Origin: Dactylonectria macrodidyma
Lineage: Eukaryota > Ascomycota > Sordariomycetes > Hypocreales > Nectriaceae
Assembly (NCBI GenBank): GCA_020744425.1
Contig: JAGMUV010000048.1
Location: 186,001-250,000 of the forward strand
Direction of reading: 5' to 3'
DNA: 64,000 nucleotides
In this document: positions 8,475 through 19,403 of the stretch, piece by piece
How positions within the stretch are numbered: the stretch's first letter is position 1
Layout: every line of letters begins with the position of its first letter
Program-made: the position numbers and the translations under genes
Notes under the pieces: model-generated
The model's input: the letters and a program-made list of their open reading frames with translations, nothing else
Database searches by the model: none
Told to the model about the DNA's origin: nothing

Positions 8475-10519
8475 CTACATAGCCCGCTTGCCATAGGGCT
8501 CAAAGGGGAACAGCACTGCTACAACCGCCTAGAACCTCTTGATCAGCAGCCCTTTCGGTCGCCCTTGTTAGGAGCGCAACTTACCATCACGATATAGAGC
8601 GCAGCGCACACATAGATTGGCACTGACGTCGAAGTATTACCGTAGGCGGCTACAAACGAGGAAACCAATCCCATGACTCGGTTGCCCGCCACAGCTATTC
8701 CGTTGCCCGTCGCACGATGGGCTGATGGTAGTGACTATGTCTTGTCAGTCGCTATCCCGAAAACCTATCACTGCCTGATCAAACCTCTGGAGTATACGCA
8801 TATACTGTGAAGACCCGCTGTTAGTAGGGGTCTAGCTGATTATCCCAGTGGAATCCGAGTGACTGGAGCGACTTACGAGTACCATAGTAGATATTCAACG
8901 AGAAAGAAATTGCGCAGCTCAAACCAACGTTTTGAGCTGGAGTCCGTACAGCGGTGTAGGCGAAAAAGAAGGCCATGGTGATGAGAGCACCGATTGCCAT
9001 TGTGTACTTGCGACCAAGCAGCTTCAAGTTGCACATGAACCCAGCGGCCACAGGCCCGAAGATTCCAGCGATGCTGCTGAGCATGTAATTCCTCCACTGG
9101 TAATAAGGTCCTGTCTCTCCGGTTTGAGCGCCGCGTGTGGCAAGATAATCCGGAAGGAAGACGTAGAAGAGTGGATATGCCAAACCTAGAGACGTTGCGT
9201 TTTAGCGATGACCCTGTTCTGAAAGCGAGAGGGCGTCAATCGTACCAATTAGAAGCCATGATAACCAAATCATAAGGGTCGAGATCGCGAGCTTCTTGGT
9301 TACAAACAATCCATGGATATGCGCCCAGAACTCGCCGAAGCCGTACCTAGATTTACCGTAAGTGGAATTGATGGTCCCGAGAGATTCCAATCTTTCGAGG
9401 GTCAGACTGCACGGTCGTTGATATCTCTCTGCAATGTCCTGAAAAATGTCGACGACCGCAGCATCATCACCTTTGGTGAGTAGATACTTGGGAGTCTCCT
9501 TGAGTCGAATCACGGTGACGCGTAAAACGCTGCAGATAAGGACGAGAGCTCCATTGCCATACCAAATATATCGCCAGCCCTTGAAGATAATTCAGTGTCG
9601 AAACACCAGGGCGCGGTGTCTCCATGCACTCACCATATTGTTGTCTTTGGTACAAGTATCAGCGTCCGCGCAAGTATAATTTGGATTCGAGAAGATTGGC
9701 CAACAGAAAGCTGCAACAATCACATAGGCCAGACCCCACCAGCATGCCATCAGCGTGATCAGCCATTGCTTGTTGCCGGGAAGGAACTCGAGGAATACGG
9801 TGGTGTCGAGTACAAGATTTCCGCCCGCGCCGAATCTATTGGCCCGGTGTTAGTCCAGGTAGCAAGGTTGCGGCATCTAGAGTGTCAACCAACGCAGCTA
9901 GACCAACAAAGGTAGCAAGGACAATCCAACTGGGTGATGCCCCGGCCACGATGGCAAAGATGGAGGAGGAAAAGAGGGAAATGTTGAAAGCAAAACGGCG
10001 ACCTATGACATCCGCACCTGAGGAGAAAAGTAAGTCAGTAAAAGCCTTGCTACGGTACTGGAGGGTACTGGAGGGTATATCTTGTGCTACCTAGTCCCCA
10101 GAATAACACTCCAACCAACATTCCTGTATACACAGCCACATTGAGACCATACGGGAATGCAGGGCGGAACTCTAGAGCAGCTTGGCTGGCAGTTACAGCT
10201 TGGAGCGCGAGGATGAGAGAATCAGCGGCGTATCCGAAACCGTTGAGGAAAAACAGCTTGAGGTGCATGTTGGTCCAGCCGATCTCATCCATCGTCTTCA
10301 TAGGGCTCGGTCAGTCTGGTTGCTCTCAGATGTAAGGGCCGGGGCTCGTCAGACCTTATTAACGAGACGCATCTTCGCATCAAGAACCGGGTCGATCTCA
10401 CGCATGGAGAAGATTTGATCATCTACCTCGAAACTCAAAGATTCACCAGGCCGATCGCCACTACTACGTAGCCCGGCATACCGCTCTCGGTCTGAAGACT
10501 TATCCGATGGCTGATTCAT
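8475..10519 (-). CDS. MFS transporter (SV2/sugar-porter-like metabolite transporter), nine exons
   Basis: Exons by hand: 10519-10355, 10295-10091, 10017-9894, 9835-9634, 9579-9246, 9185-8877, 8804-8785, 8734-8585, 8528-8475. They total 1563 nt, giving 520 aa with frame kept at every junction. Landmarks: DAKMRLVNK then MDEIGWTNMHLKLFFLNGFG at the start of TM1, FAFNISLFSSSIFAIVAG, GAGGNLVLDTT, the central-loop motif RLKETPKYLL, and LYAYTPE followed by SLPSAHRATGNGIA near TM10-11. These mark the fungal metabolite-transporter group related to sugar porters and SV2. The seventh exon is only 20 nt. It is a plasma-membrane uptake candidate for the substrate of the neighbouring oxygenase and oxidase. 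It is divergent from the Rieske gene across 1.36 kb. The early donors GTCTGA and GTTGGT are weak, so those borders are less certain. Confidence 0.85.
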
Positions 10520-11879
10520 GTTGGCAGAATATTGCGAGGTAGATTTATCCGTTATAATCACGTAAGATTTGGAAGGGAAATAGTTTGGGCAAAGGCTACT
10601 CTGCATAAAAGGTATAAGTGTGGAAACTCTCGGTCGGACTTGGAGACTGAGCTCCTTTATTAAGTTCCCACACCTGACTCCAGACAACTATGTCTATAAC
10701 GATATTTTCAAACAAGCGATTGCTAACGATAATTCGAGGTTAGCGTTATAGATATCGACGAAATACGAAGGCAACCCTCTTCTCTTAGGCTGATAAATAT
10801 CGCTATAGAAACATGTCACTTTTCAGCACTAACATATATAAAGACAGCAGCCAAAAGGTACTTGCAGGGGAGGGGTTAGCGCTAAATCGCTCCACTCACG
10901 CGCTAACATTTGAAATCCCTGGGGGCTGTACAGATTACTCCGTACTGTAACCCTTTTTCTAGGCTTGGCCTCTCTTATCTTCAACCGAACCGAGTCGGCG
11001 ATGGGAATTTCCCGCAATTTCACAGTGAACCGATGGTATCCATACCTCCGACAGGGGAAACAGAGAGCATGGTTTGGCCATTGCTTGAATCAACCCATCT
11101 TCATGTAATTAGCGGAGGTCCCACACACCCTTTCATTCGTTAATCTACGAATCAGGAAGAGCCTAATCATCAAGATTACAGTCCATTGAGCGCGGAGTGG
11201 TGCACAGGGAACGGCGGCAAAACCCACTTTCCCCGTGGGCTTAGAACTCTTGCCCCGACGGCCGATGAGGTACATGCAACGCGGTGCCTGCAATACACGA
11301 ATCAAGTGATTAGAAGAAGATCCACACACTCCATTTTGTTTTATGACCTCTGCAAATCAAAAAGCGTTTGATTATTGAGGAATGAAGGCCGTCTCGACCG
11401 ACGACCCGGACACGTGACCGGCCCCCCCTTCGGGGAGGGGGGAGGGAGCCGCGGGGAGCTTCGGGGAGCCACCGACCAAGCATTCCTATTGTTCATGATT
11501 AGTGGTACCGGAGGGAGGGCGTGCAGGACGCCCCGGAGAACACCGCCGTTCACGCGACAGGCGAATATGCCACCATACGACGTTGCTCAGAATCCTGAGG
11601 GAGGAAAATAGAGACTGACTTGGAGGGTCGGAGAAGCTTACGGGGAGCCCGGACAGTGTGAACCCCAAAGGGTTATTGAACCGTTCCCTCACAAACAGCA
11701 AGTTGGTAGACTTGGAGAATTGAAAAGGCAGATCAGAGCTTCCTTCCTCAAGTCTCATCTACACTAATCAATTGCTGTGTTGTAAAGCAGCGACTTGATA
11801 TCTAGGAAACGCAGCGCTTCGCTCACACCACTTCTTCCTGCATTTGAAAGTTCGCCAGATCTGAAAGTCATTGGAGCAC
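10520..11879. promoter_or_regulatory. Divergent intergenic region between transporter and Rieske oxygenase
   Basis: This 1.36-kb shared upstream region holds no credible gene; the short frames on both strands lack conserved features. It is the obvious place for binding sites of the cluster Zn2Cys6 regulator. I did not find one unambiguous repeated CGG-spaced palindrome by eye. Confidence 0.4.
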
Positions 11880-13196
11880 ATGATGTTTTCGAAACTTGGT
11901 TCCATGCTCGCCATGCCGAGTGTAAATGGAGATGCAATTCTGCCGAAGAAACCAGATTATGAAGAGCCTCGAGCACTCCCCGCATCGTGGTATCGGAGGG
12001 ATGAGATGTATCAGCTGGAGCGACGAGCCATCTTCTCCAAGCGGTGGCTTCTTGCCACGCATAAATTGCGCTTCACCAAGCCTGGAGACTTTTTCCGCTT
12101 CGAACAGGCCGGGTATGCTTTTGTGCTGTGCATGGACAAGGATGGGGAGACCATCAATGGTTTTCACAACATTTGTCGGCACAGAGCATTCCCTGTTGTC
12201 ACTGAAGATTCCGGAAGCGCCAAGATATTCTCCTGCAAATACCACGGTTGGTCATACGGTATAAGTGGCAAGCTTGCTAAGGCGCCTCGCTTTGACACCG
12301 TGCCAACCTTTAAGAAGGAGGACCACAGCCTTTTCCCGGTCCATGTGCATGTGGACGCCGTGGGCTTCGTCTGGGTCAACTTGGACGCGTCCCCAGAACC
12401 TGAAGTAAAATGGACGGACGACTTCGAGGGGGTTGACGCACAGGAACGATTCCAACATTTCGACTTCTCTCACTATCAATTCGATCACGTCTGGGGCATG
12501 CCGGGCAATTACAACTGGAAAACGCTTGCCGACAATTACAATGAATGCTATCATTGCCAAGTCGCACACCCGGACGTTAGGAACCTAGCCGACTTGACGT
12601 TTTATTACACGGTCTCGAAACCCGGCTATATTCAGCACTTTTCGCGGCCGAAGAAGGGAAAGGAGGAAGACGACATCAAGGTTGTCAGCACCTACTATTT
12701 CCCCAACGCCTGCATGACTGTCTCGTTAGTCGAAATCCTTTCCTCTATGAATTCGCACTTCTAATCTCTTTTTTCTTGTTTTAGGCCTCACTTCTTCTAC
12801 ATGATGCGATGTGTGCCCACATCAGTCGGTACATGTTCCATGGAGTATGAGGTGTATCGCCATAAAGATGCTACGGATGAAGAGTTCGAGAAGGTCGACT
12901 CGTTCTTCAAACGAGTTCTCGGAGAAGACAAGTACTTGTGCGATGCGGTCCAGAAGAACCTGGAGGCGGGCGTCTTCACCAATGGAGAGCTGCACCCAGA
13001 TCTAGAGAGCGCGCCACTCTTCTTCCAAAACACAGTGAGACAGCTTTTGACAGAGCATCGTAGGAAAGAGGAGGATAAGAAGACGGAGTTATGGGCAGCT
13101 CGTCGCCCCATGGCGAATTCAAAGGTCACAAAGGGCGATGAAAATTTCTGTGCTGGGCTAGCGTGCAAGGCCGATAATTCTGATATAGAGTGGTAA
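11880..13196 (+). CDS. Rieske non-heme iron oxygenase, choline-monooxygenase-like alpha subunit
   Basis: Start ATG at 11880 (a second ATG follows at once). Exons 11880-12724 and 12785-13196 give 418 aa; the 60-nt intron has donor GTTAGT and acceptor TTTTAG, and joins MTVS to PHFFYMM. The Rieske 2Fe-2S ligands are Cys99-His101 (CRH) and Cys119-His122 (CKYH). The mononuclear iron site is NECYHCQVAH with His225 and His230. Family members hydroxylate or N-demethylate small quaternary amines (choline, glycine betaine, carnitine, stachydrine) or aromatic acids. They use electrons from a separate reductase, which is not found in this window. The adjacent sarcosine-oxidase-type enzyme and transporter favour stepwise removal of N-methyl groups, but that is inference. 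Probably cytosolic; no signal peptide. Confidence 0.92.
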
Positions 13197-13895
13197 ACTT
13201 TCAAATTCACCAAGGAACTTTGTCATTGGCACGAAGTCTTTTGCTCATCACTATAGATTCTTGGACTGCCAGCGGTAGAATCAGCCATGAATTCGTACAC
13301 TGTGCGTGTTACGGTAGAGACTAACTTGGGTAGTGTCAATTTAATGATATCAATAGCAATTGATGCTTCTATCTAAGTGCTATCTCTGCCCCTGACGCCT
13401 GGTGACTTCGGGCAACATTGCGGATACCTGTAAGTGGGTAAAGTTCACCCAACCCCCGGCTTACACGATATTCGGTCGGCTCCCCCACTTCCTTGACAGC
13501 CAGACCTTAGCGCCACTGGATGCAACAGGGAGAGCGCATTCGAAGCATAACCATCCCAGGGACTTCAATGAGGGTCAAATGTGGAGACCAAAGATGATTG
13601 TATTCATGTATGTATGATCTAGGATGCCTCCGGCCCCCTCTTTTTCTATAAGGGGTTGATGTATCACAGGGTTGTTTCTAGCTGGGCCCTAGTCCGGCAC
13701 CCAAGGGGTCAATCCAACAGGATGGACAGGGACTAAGAGCGGGGATCATATGGAACTCAGAATAAACACACGCCCAATCAGACGCTTCACACAATCAGGG
13801 CTCGTGACAGCAGATGGCAGATTGCGCTTCGTACCCCTCTTTCTCTGGTGAGCTTTGATATCGGTGTTCTCAATCGGCCAAACACACTCGTCTTG
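13197..13895. other. Gene-free stretch containing an LTR-like repeat copy
   Basis: No conserved frame. It contains the 64-bp repeat at 13656-13719, described separately, and the probable promoter of the Zn2Cys6 gene. Confidence 0.5.
13656..13719. repeat. 64-bp direct repeat, copy 1 (LTR-remnant-like)
   Basis: Starts TTGATGTATCACAGGG and ends GGTCAATCCAACA. A second copy, with about seven differences, lies in the same orientation at 18778-18841. TG at one end and CA at the other suggest a retroelement end fragment. Confidence 0.75.
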
Positions 13896-16445
13896 ATGTT
13901 GCGAGCAGACATGCATGGTCGCCCGCACAAGCGCCTGCACCAAGCGTGCGAGGACTGTCGGTAGGTCCTACTCTCTTTACAGCAACTGTTGCGCTTGATG
14001 GCAACGCTGTGAGCGGTACTCTGGCTGACCAGACACGGACAGGAGGAAGAAAACTCGATGTCCCGGCGAGAGACCGGCATGTTCGAGCTGCGTTCGCCTT
14101 TCAAAACCCTGCAAATACCCAGAGATTCGAGGAGAAGCTCTGGCCTCAAAAACTCAACATGGAGGTGGTTCAATAGACACAGTATGCTTTGAGCCGTCTG
14201 GGCGACACAAAAGTATGCAACTCACGACTTGGTGCTGCACAGGAGAGACGTCTGGCCCAACTTGAAGCAAGGATACGCATGATGGAAAGGCGAGAGTACG
14301 AACCAAAAACTTCTCATCTCTTTAGGTTTTTCTCCAGATCCCAGTCGCTGACGATGCTGGCCTTGCCTTTTAGTAGCCCGAGCAGCGACACGGAATCTCC
14401 TACAACGAGGAGGAGGTCGGCAAACTCACGGGCATCTCAAGATTGGCAACTGCCACTGTCACCTCGCACCGAGATTGGTGGTACTTCAACGGTCAGGAAA
14501 GTTCGAAAGTCTTGATCCGCTGGATTATGTCCTTAGCTGACTGTCCATAGCCTATTGCCTCCAAGGGATATCCTAGAGGATGTCGTGGATTTCTATTTTC
14601 AATATTGTCACAAGCAGCCTCTGTGGCTATTTGACCGGGAAGAATTTTCCTCAATTCAGGATTGCCGCGAAGAGACACTGTTATCCCTCCTGGCTCTCTC
14701 TTCATGTCACTCGAAGCACCCTTTCTTTCAGGGCCGGTTGGACGAACTGAGTCAGACCTATTCCCAGGCTGCGAGAGAGAGAATTATGCAGAGTGTCGGA
14801 GAGGACAGCGTCTCACTATCGACGATCCAGAACCTCTGCATGTTAGCACTTGCCAATATACAAGGTGAGTGTCGGCTCTATATCATCAAATCTGACCAAA
14901 GTATGTACTGAAGCAGCTGTATAGCAAACAACCCAACCCTGGTGTGTCTGCATGTGGGCATGGCAGCGACACTTGCAAAATGTGCCAATCTCGATTTCGA
15001 GACTTGTTCTCTTACCGACTTTGGCTTGCGTGCAGAGTCGCGGAGAAGAGTGTTTTGGAGCTTGCACTTGCTACAACAGATGTACGGGCACCAGGCCTCC
15101 GCGACCGACATCTTAGAAGACATTTCCAGGCCGCAATATGTCGCGACACACGTAAAGCCGCGGAAGAACTTGAGCGAGCTGCCCCCAGCTATACCTCGCG
15201 AAGAAATATCAACTCAAAGCGGCGGAACGGCAAGTCTTGAGAAGAAGAATGGAACATGGGTTTACATGATCCAGCTGTCCACCCTATGGGGAGAGGTTCG
15301 GACGTACGTGAAACAATGGGCTCAGCAGACCAACAGTGCACCACCCCCCTGGTCCATCGAATCTGGGTACGCTGTCATCGGCGCCCATCTCATGGACTTA
15401 GAGACGAAATTGCCGGCCCGCCATCGGTTCGACCTCGCACGCTTTCCCGACCAGGATAATCAGCACCTCCAAGATAATCGCGGATACTGGAGTCCTTGGT
15501 TGTATCTGCAATTCACATACCACACCATACACAACATGTTGAACCATCCCTTTTTATATTCATCGCGGCCACAGCAGTCGGCTCAACTTGGTGTCCCTAA
15601 CACGTTTTGGAAAACATCCTCAGAGCTTGCTTTTATTCACAGTGCGTGGGTTGCGCGGCTCATAGACATGGTCACAAGCAAGGCGTTCCACGTCTCCGAT
15701 CCGTTTATCGGCCACTGCACGGCAATCGCAGCGACCATTCAAATCTACTTTTGCCGAGCTGCCGATAAGACTACCAGAGAGGCGGCGCTGGGCAGACTCG
15801 CGAGGTGCGTCGCATTTCTAGCAGAGCTGGCATTGCTTTGGCCTTCATGTCGATGGTTGGTGAGTATCAGAAACATTACACACCCGTCCTTCACCAAAAC
15901 ACTAAATCTCTGAGTAGCATGAAAGGCTCCAAGCTTTGGTTCGATCAGCATTCGCAGTAGATCATCCGCAAGGAAAGGAAGAAGAAATTCCAACGCCGAG
16001 GACCATTTCAATCAACACGCGTTTAATGTGGGACATACTCCTTCATAACTTTGCTGCTTACAGGGGCACAACGACTTTACCCCAAATGGGGGGTCTTTTT
16101 GATGGAAGTTCTTTCTTTCCAGAAGACAACATCGACGAAGGGGAAGACATCGTCGAAATGGATCATTTCTATAACCCCACTGTCGAAGTGATTCTATCCA
16201 ATGGACAGGCATTACCGCCACAGTCGGGCCAGCGAAGAAATAGAGTAGGACAAGACAACCAGGGCCCCCAAGCTATGCAGTCGCCAGCTCCCGCTTCGCC
16301 TATGCCGGAGCTTGATGCACATTTCACCGGGCCTGCGCCTTCTGCGTCTTTGCCGATGTCTTTGGATATGGCGTACGATCCATTCTTCCAATTCCAAGAC
16401 CTTGGCAGCCCCTTTTTGGGGACATGGGAAGTCGGAAATCTGTAA
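13896..16445 (+). CDS. Zn2Cys6 transcription factor with fungal_trans domain
   Basis: Six exons by hand: 13896-13960, 14043-14181, 14243-14508, 14551-14864, 14925-15859, 15918-16445. They sum to 2247 nt, or 748 aa. Splicing the first intron assembles a full binuclear zinc cluster: ACEDCRRKKTRCPG followed by ERPACSSCVRLSKPCKY, with all six cysteines in CX2CX6CX5CX2CX5C spacing (about residues 18-45). A short basic/coiled linker follows (ERRLAQLEARIRMMERRE). The middle-homology domain starts near LPPRDILEDVVDFYF and includes ESRRRVFWSLHLLQQMYG. The acidic, Pro-rich C terminus is a likely activation region. It lies between the Rieske gene and the PLP enzyme gene, so it is the natural pathway regulator. 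The third donor (GTCTTG) is weak and the start could be ATG 13911 instead. Confidence 0.85.
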
Positions 16446-16906
16446 TCCCTGTACTTTATGGTAACTAGAGGAAATCAAGCAAACAGTTCAATCTCGTGGC
16501 TGGTTCCCAATTGTTACATTTTCTTATTGTGCCGTTGTATCAAAATAACAAAGGCACCTAGGTTCCCGTGACAAAAAGCTGATAGCTTCAAAGCAGACAT
16601 CCACCGAAACCAATCGCATGTGAGTATTGAGTCATTGGATGCGAGAACGAGAGAGAGTGAACGGCAACATAAGATGAATCGGTCGAGACCAGACTGGGTC
16701 GATCTGCTGTGAGACACATCCTCAGACCGTACCTTTCCTTAGAAATCCTCAAGTGTACACATGCACATATAGTTCTCAGCGCCATCGTCTACAAGTACCA
16801 TTTCTAGCCCGCCTCATGAATCCAAATGCTGGAATAGGCGATAGCAATATGGTTAACGCGTGGTCATTTCTTGAGAGTATATTCAGGTAAAATGAAGTAG
16901 TCTTAA
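16446..16906. other. Gene-free region between convergent regulator and PLP enzyme genes
   Basis: No conserved frame or structured RNA seen; it holds the 3' ends of both genes. Confidence 0.5.
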
Positions 16907-18202
16907 CTAGTTTTCAGCCACAACAGCTTTCAGGCCCTGGAGCAGATCTGCTAAGAGATCTTCCGGATTTTCTACACCGATACTAACTCTCAAAAAGTCC
17001 TTTGTCACGGTCGAGTCGGACATTGTCCTCCATTCGATCAAACTCTCCACGCCACCGAGGCTGGTTGCGTGATGGAAGAGGAGCAATTTAGACGGAAGGT
17101 TCCTGGCAAAGTCTACCTTGTGAAGAGTTAGGGAAAATACCGGCCCGTAGCCTCGAGGCATTTGCTTTCGTAGCCAGCTTCCTTCCGTATTGGCCTCGTC
17201 CTGGAGGCTGGCATGGTGGATCTCTTTCACCACCTTTTGGATGATCTGAACATCTTTGTCACTGAGAATTTTTAATGCTGATGGTTGAGGAGTCCCCATT
17301 AATCCAGCATGTAATGCGCGAATGATGGTTTCCGCTGACAGGCTTTGCTTTAGAACTCTCATTTCGAGGGTGCGGATGCTCCTAGTCGCAAGCCAGCTGT
17401 CGAAGCCCGCCACGACCGACCCAAGATACAGCCTGTCTCGATGGAGTTGCTGTAACCAGTCGTCGCCGCGGCTGTGGCGCTTGACCGCCAAAATGCCACA
17501 TAGAAAATCGGAATGACCACCGATATATTTGGTCCCAGAGTGCATCACGATATCCGCGCCGTGGAGGAAGGCGTCTTGCAGTGGAGGAGGTGCGAATGTA
17601 GAGTCCACACTGAGGTACGCACCCCGAGAATGGGCTCGGTCTGCATAATATTGAATATTGAATGCTCGTCCTGTCGGATTTACAGGTGTCTCGAGATGAA
17701 TTAGGTCGCCTGGACCGAGTTGGTCGACGGCACAGTCGAGTGGGAGCACCTCGGTGCCGGACGCTCGGGCATAGAGCTCGAGGGTGCCGTGGCACCCATG
17801 ATAACCGGCACCAATAGAGACCTTTTTCGGCTTCAACATGATCAATAAAGCATGAAATGCAGCTAGGCCGGACGAATAGGCCATGCACGGTTGTCCCAGG
17901 ATCGACGACAACACCGCTTCAAGGCGCGACAATCCCGGCGTAGATTGCCTCGAGTAACAGTGCTCCCCAACATCTAGGACCGGATACGAAGGCCTCTCGT
18001 GGTGTTCCCGCATGCGCTCCGCAGCTCGTGGATAACGGAATGTTGAGGCAACGTGAATTGGCGGTGTCACGTCGTCGACATTGTTGAGGACATTATCCGC
18101 GTGGATGGCTTGTGTGGAAGTTGAAAGGCTGGGTAAAGCCTTCGCTAGGCGTATTCGGAAAAGTTGTTCTGCGTTGTCCATAATCTCGTCTTGTCTATTC
18201 AT
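16907..18202 (-). CDS. PLP-dependent enzyme of the cystathionine gamma-synthase / methionine gamma-lyase fold
   Basis: Intronless, 431 aa, ATG at 18202. It has the family order: PPIHVASTFRYP near residue 48, YSRQSTPGLSRLEAVLSSI near 83, AYSSGLAAFHALL near 108, LETPVNPTGRAF near 164, and the Schiff-base motif MHSGTKYIGGHSD with Lys225. Family members add, replace or eliminate groups at the gamma or beta carbon of amino acids such as cystathionine, methionine, homoserine esters or cysteine. HSGTKYIGGHSD is fully conserved, so the enzyme should bind PLP. Substrate contacts were not resolved by eye. It is convergent with the Zn2Cys6 gene and closes the metabolic cluster. Whether it acts in the same pathway is inferred from position only. 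Confidence 0.9.
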   Translation of the reverse strand: MNRQDEIMDNAEQLFRIRLAKALPSLSTSTQAIHADNVLNNVDDVTPPIHVASTFRYPRAAERMREHHERPSYPVLDVGEHCYSRQSTPGLSRLEAVLSSILGQPCMAYSSGLAAFHALLIMLKPKKVSIGAGYHGCHGTLELYARASGTEVLPLDCAVDQLGPGDLIHLETPVNPTGRAFNIQYYADRAHSRGAYLSVDSTFAPPPLQDAFLHGADIVMHSGTKYIGGHSDFLCGILAVKRHSRGDDWLQQLHRDRLYLGSVVAGFDSWLATRSIRTLEMRVLKQSLSAETIIRALHAGLMGTPQPSALKILSDKDVQIIQKVVKEIHHASLQDEANTEGSWLRKQMPRGYGPVFSLTLHKVDFARNLPSKLLLFHHATSLGGVESLIEWRTMSDSTVTKDFLRVSIGVENPEDLLADLLQGLKAVVAEN

Positions 18203-19310
18203 TGAGGCAATTCACACAAAGTTGAAAAGAAAATGCTTCTAGTGAATTGATTCCCTTCCCGGAAGTCCGAATGCTGCCTATTGGCGAGCCTTAATAGAAG
18301 GCTCGAATCGAAGAGCTTGCACATAGCACAACTAGGTTCCTTAGGCTATTTGTGGATCCTTGTTTGCCTTCCCCGGTGCTTGGCCTATAGCCATTGCATT
18401 AATCTCTGAAATGCGGATTGATTGACGTTTCAGCGGGGAGATGCACTACTGCTACCGGTCATGTGACCGGAGCTTCTCCCCTACTACTTGTAGTAAGAAG
18501 GGCTCGATGTAATTTGCCGAATTCCACAAAATTGTTAGATACGCAGTGTGTCTTTAGTAAAGATTAGGAATAGCTAGATAAATATATATTAATTCTTAAT
18601 AATATATTTAGTTAATTCTTCTTGTTTTACTTATTCTTATTGACTCTTATCTTCACTTTCCCTTAAGCAGGGATTTATTATTATCTTTAGCTATAGATAC
18701 AGATATCCTAGTATTCTAATACCTGAATAACCTCCCCAGTGTATTATATAGCTATAATGTAACACTAAGACAGGATATTGATGTATCAGAGGGTTGTTTC
18801 TAGCCGGGCCCTAGTCCGGCACCCGAGGAATCAATCCAACAACCTCAGCCTAAAAGAAGCAAGACGGGACCTCGGCTCGCCCGAATCAGGGCTGCTGACG
18901 CGTCAAACTGACCGAGGCCAGGTTCAGTCACCAAGTCCGATTAAGGTATGATTGTACGATACGTAAGTTGCTGGATGTATCGCGCTTATCCCATTAAAAA
19001 CAATCTCCCCAACCACATGACATTTGTACTATAGCATTTATAGCGGCGACCGAACGACGCGGGGCGTTCGGGCGGGGCATCTCACCTTGTCTATCCTAGT
19101 ATCGGCCTTAATAACATCAGAAGCTAGAGACCTCACCGCTTTCAGAGATCGGCCGACGCCTTAGGGGGACCGTGAGTCCTCCCCCCCTTCCTAAGTCGAT
19201 CGGGGATTGCTCCGAGTGAAGAGTGAGTTATAATCGTAATCAATATGTTGAACTGCCCTAGCAAAGATTGTCAAAGTAGAAAAGTGTATATGGAGTGGAG
19301 AGCACTATGA
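18203..19310. other. Gene-free region, partly AT-rich, with LTR-like fragments
   Basis: Bases 18530-18780 are AT-rich. 18778-18841 is the second copy of the 64-bp repeat. 18842-19250 is GC-richer with hairpin-like segments and could be more of a decayed retroelement end. No gene seen. Confidence 0.5.
18778..18841. repeat. 64-bp direct repeat, copy 2
   Basis: Same orientation as the copy at 13656-13719. The two copies bracket the Zn2Cys6 and PLP enzyme genes, about 5.06 kb apart. The flanking bases differ, and no target-site duplication was visible. Confidence 0.75.
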
Positions 19311-19317
19311 TATAAAG
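19311..19317 (+). promoter_or_regulatory. TATA box of the secreted EEP-fold gene
   Basis: TATAAAG lies 93 nt before ATG 19404 but only 24 nt before an in-frame ATG at 19335. Transcription normally starts some 25 nt or more downstream of a TATA box, so this favours 19404 as the true start. Confidence 0.5.
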
Positions 19318-19403
19318 ATGAGAGGTCCCTTGAGATGGACTCACACCAAGTTACATTTACTGCAATCCTGAGTGCGATTTGTCCTTGCCAATACATCGTC
19401 ATT

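Noticed and set aside
19335..19403. Upstream ATG for the EEP-fold gene
   Set aside because: Only 24 nt from the TATA box, and it would place extra residues before a good signal peptide.
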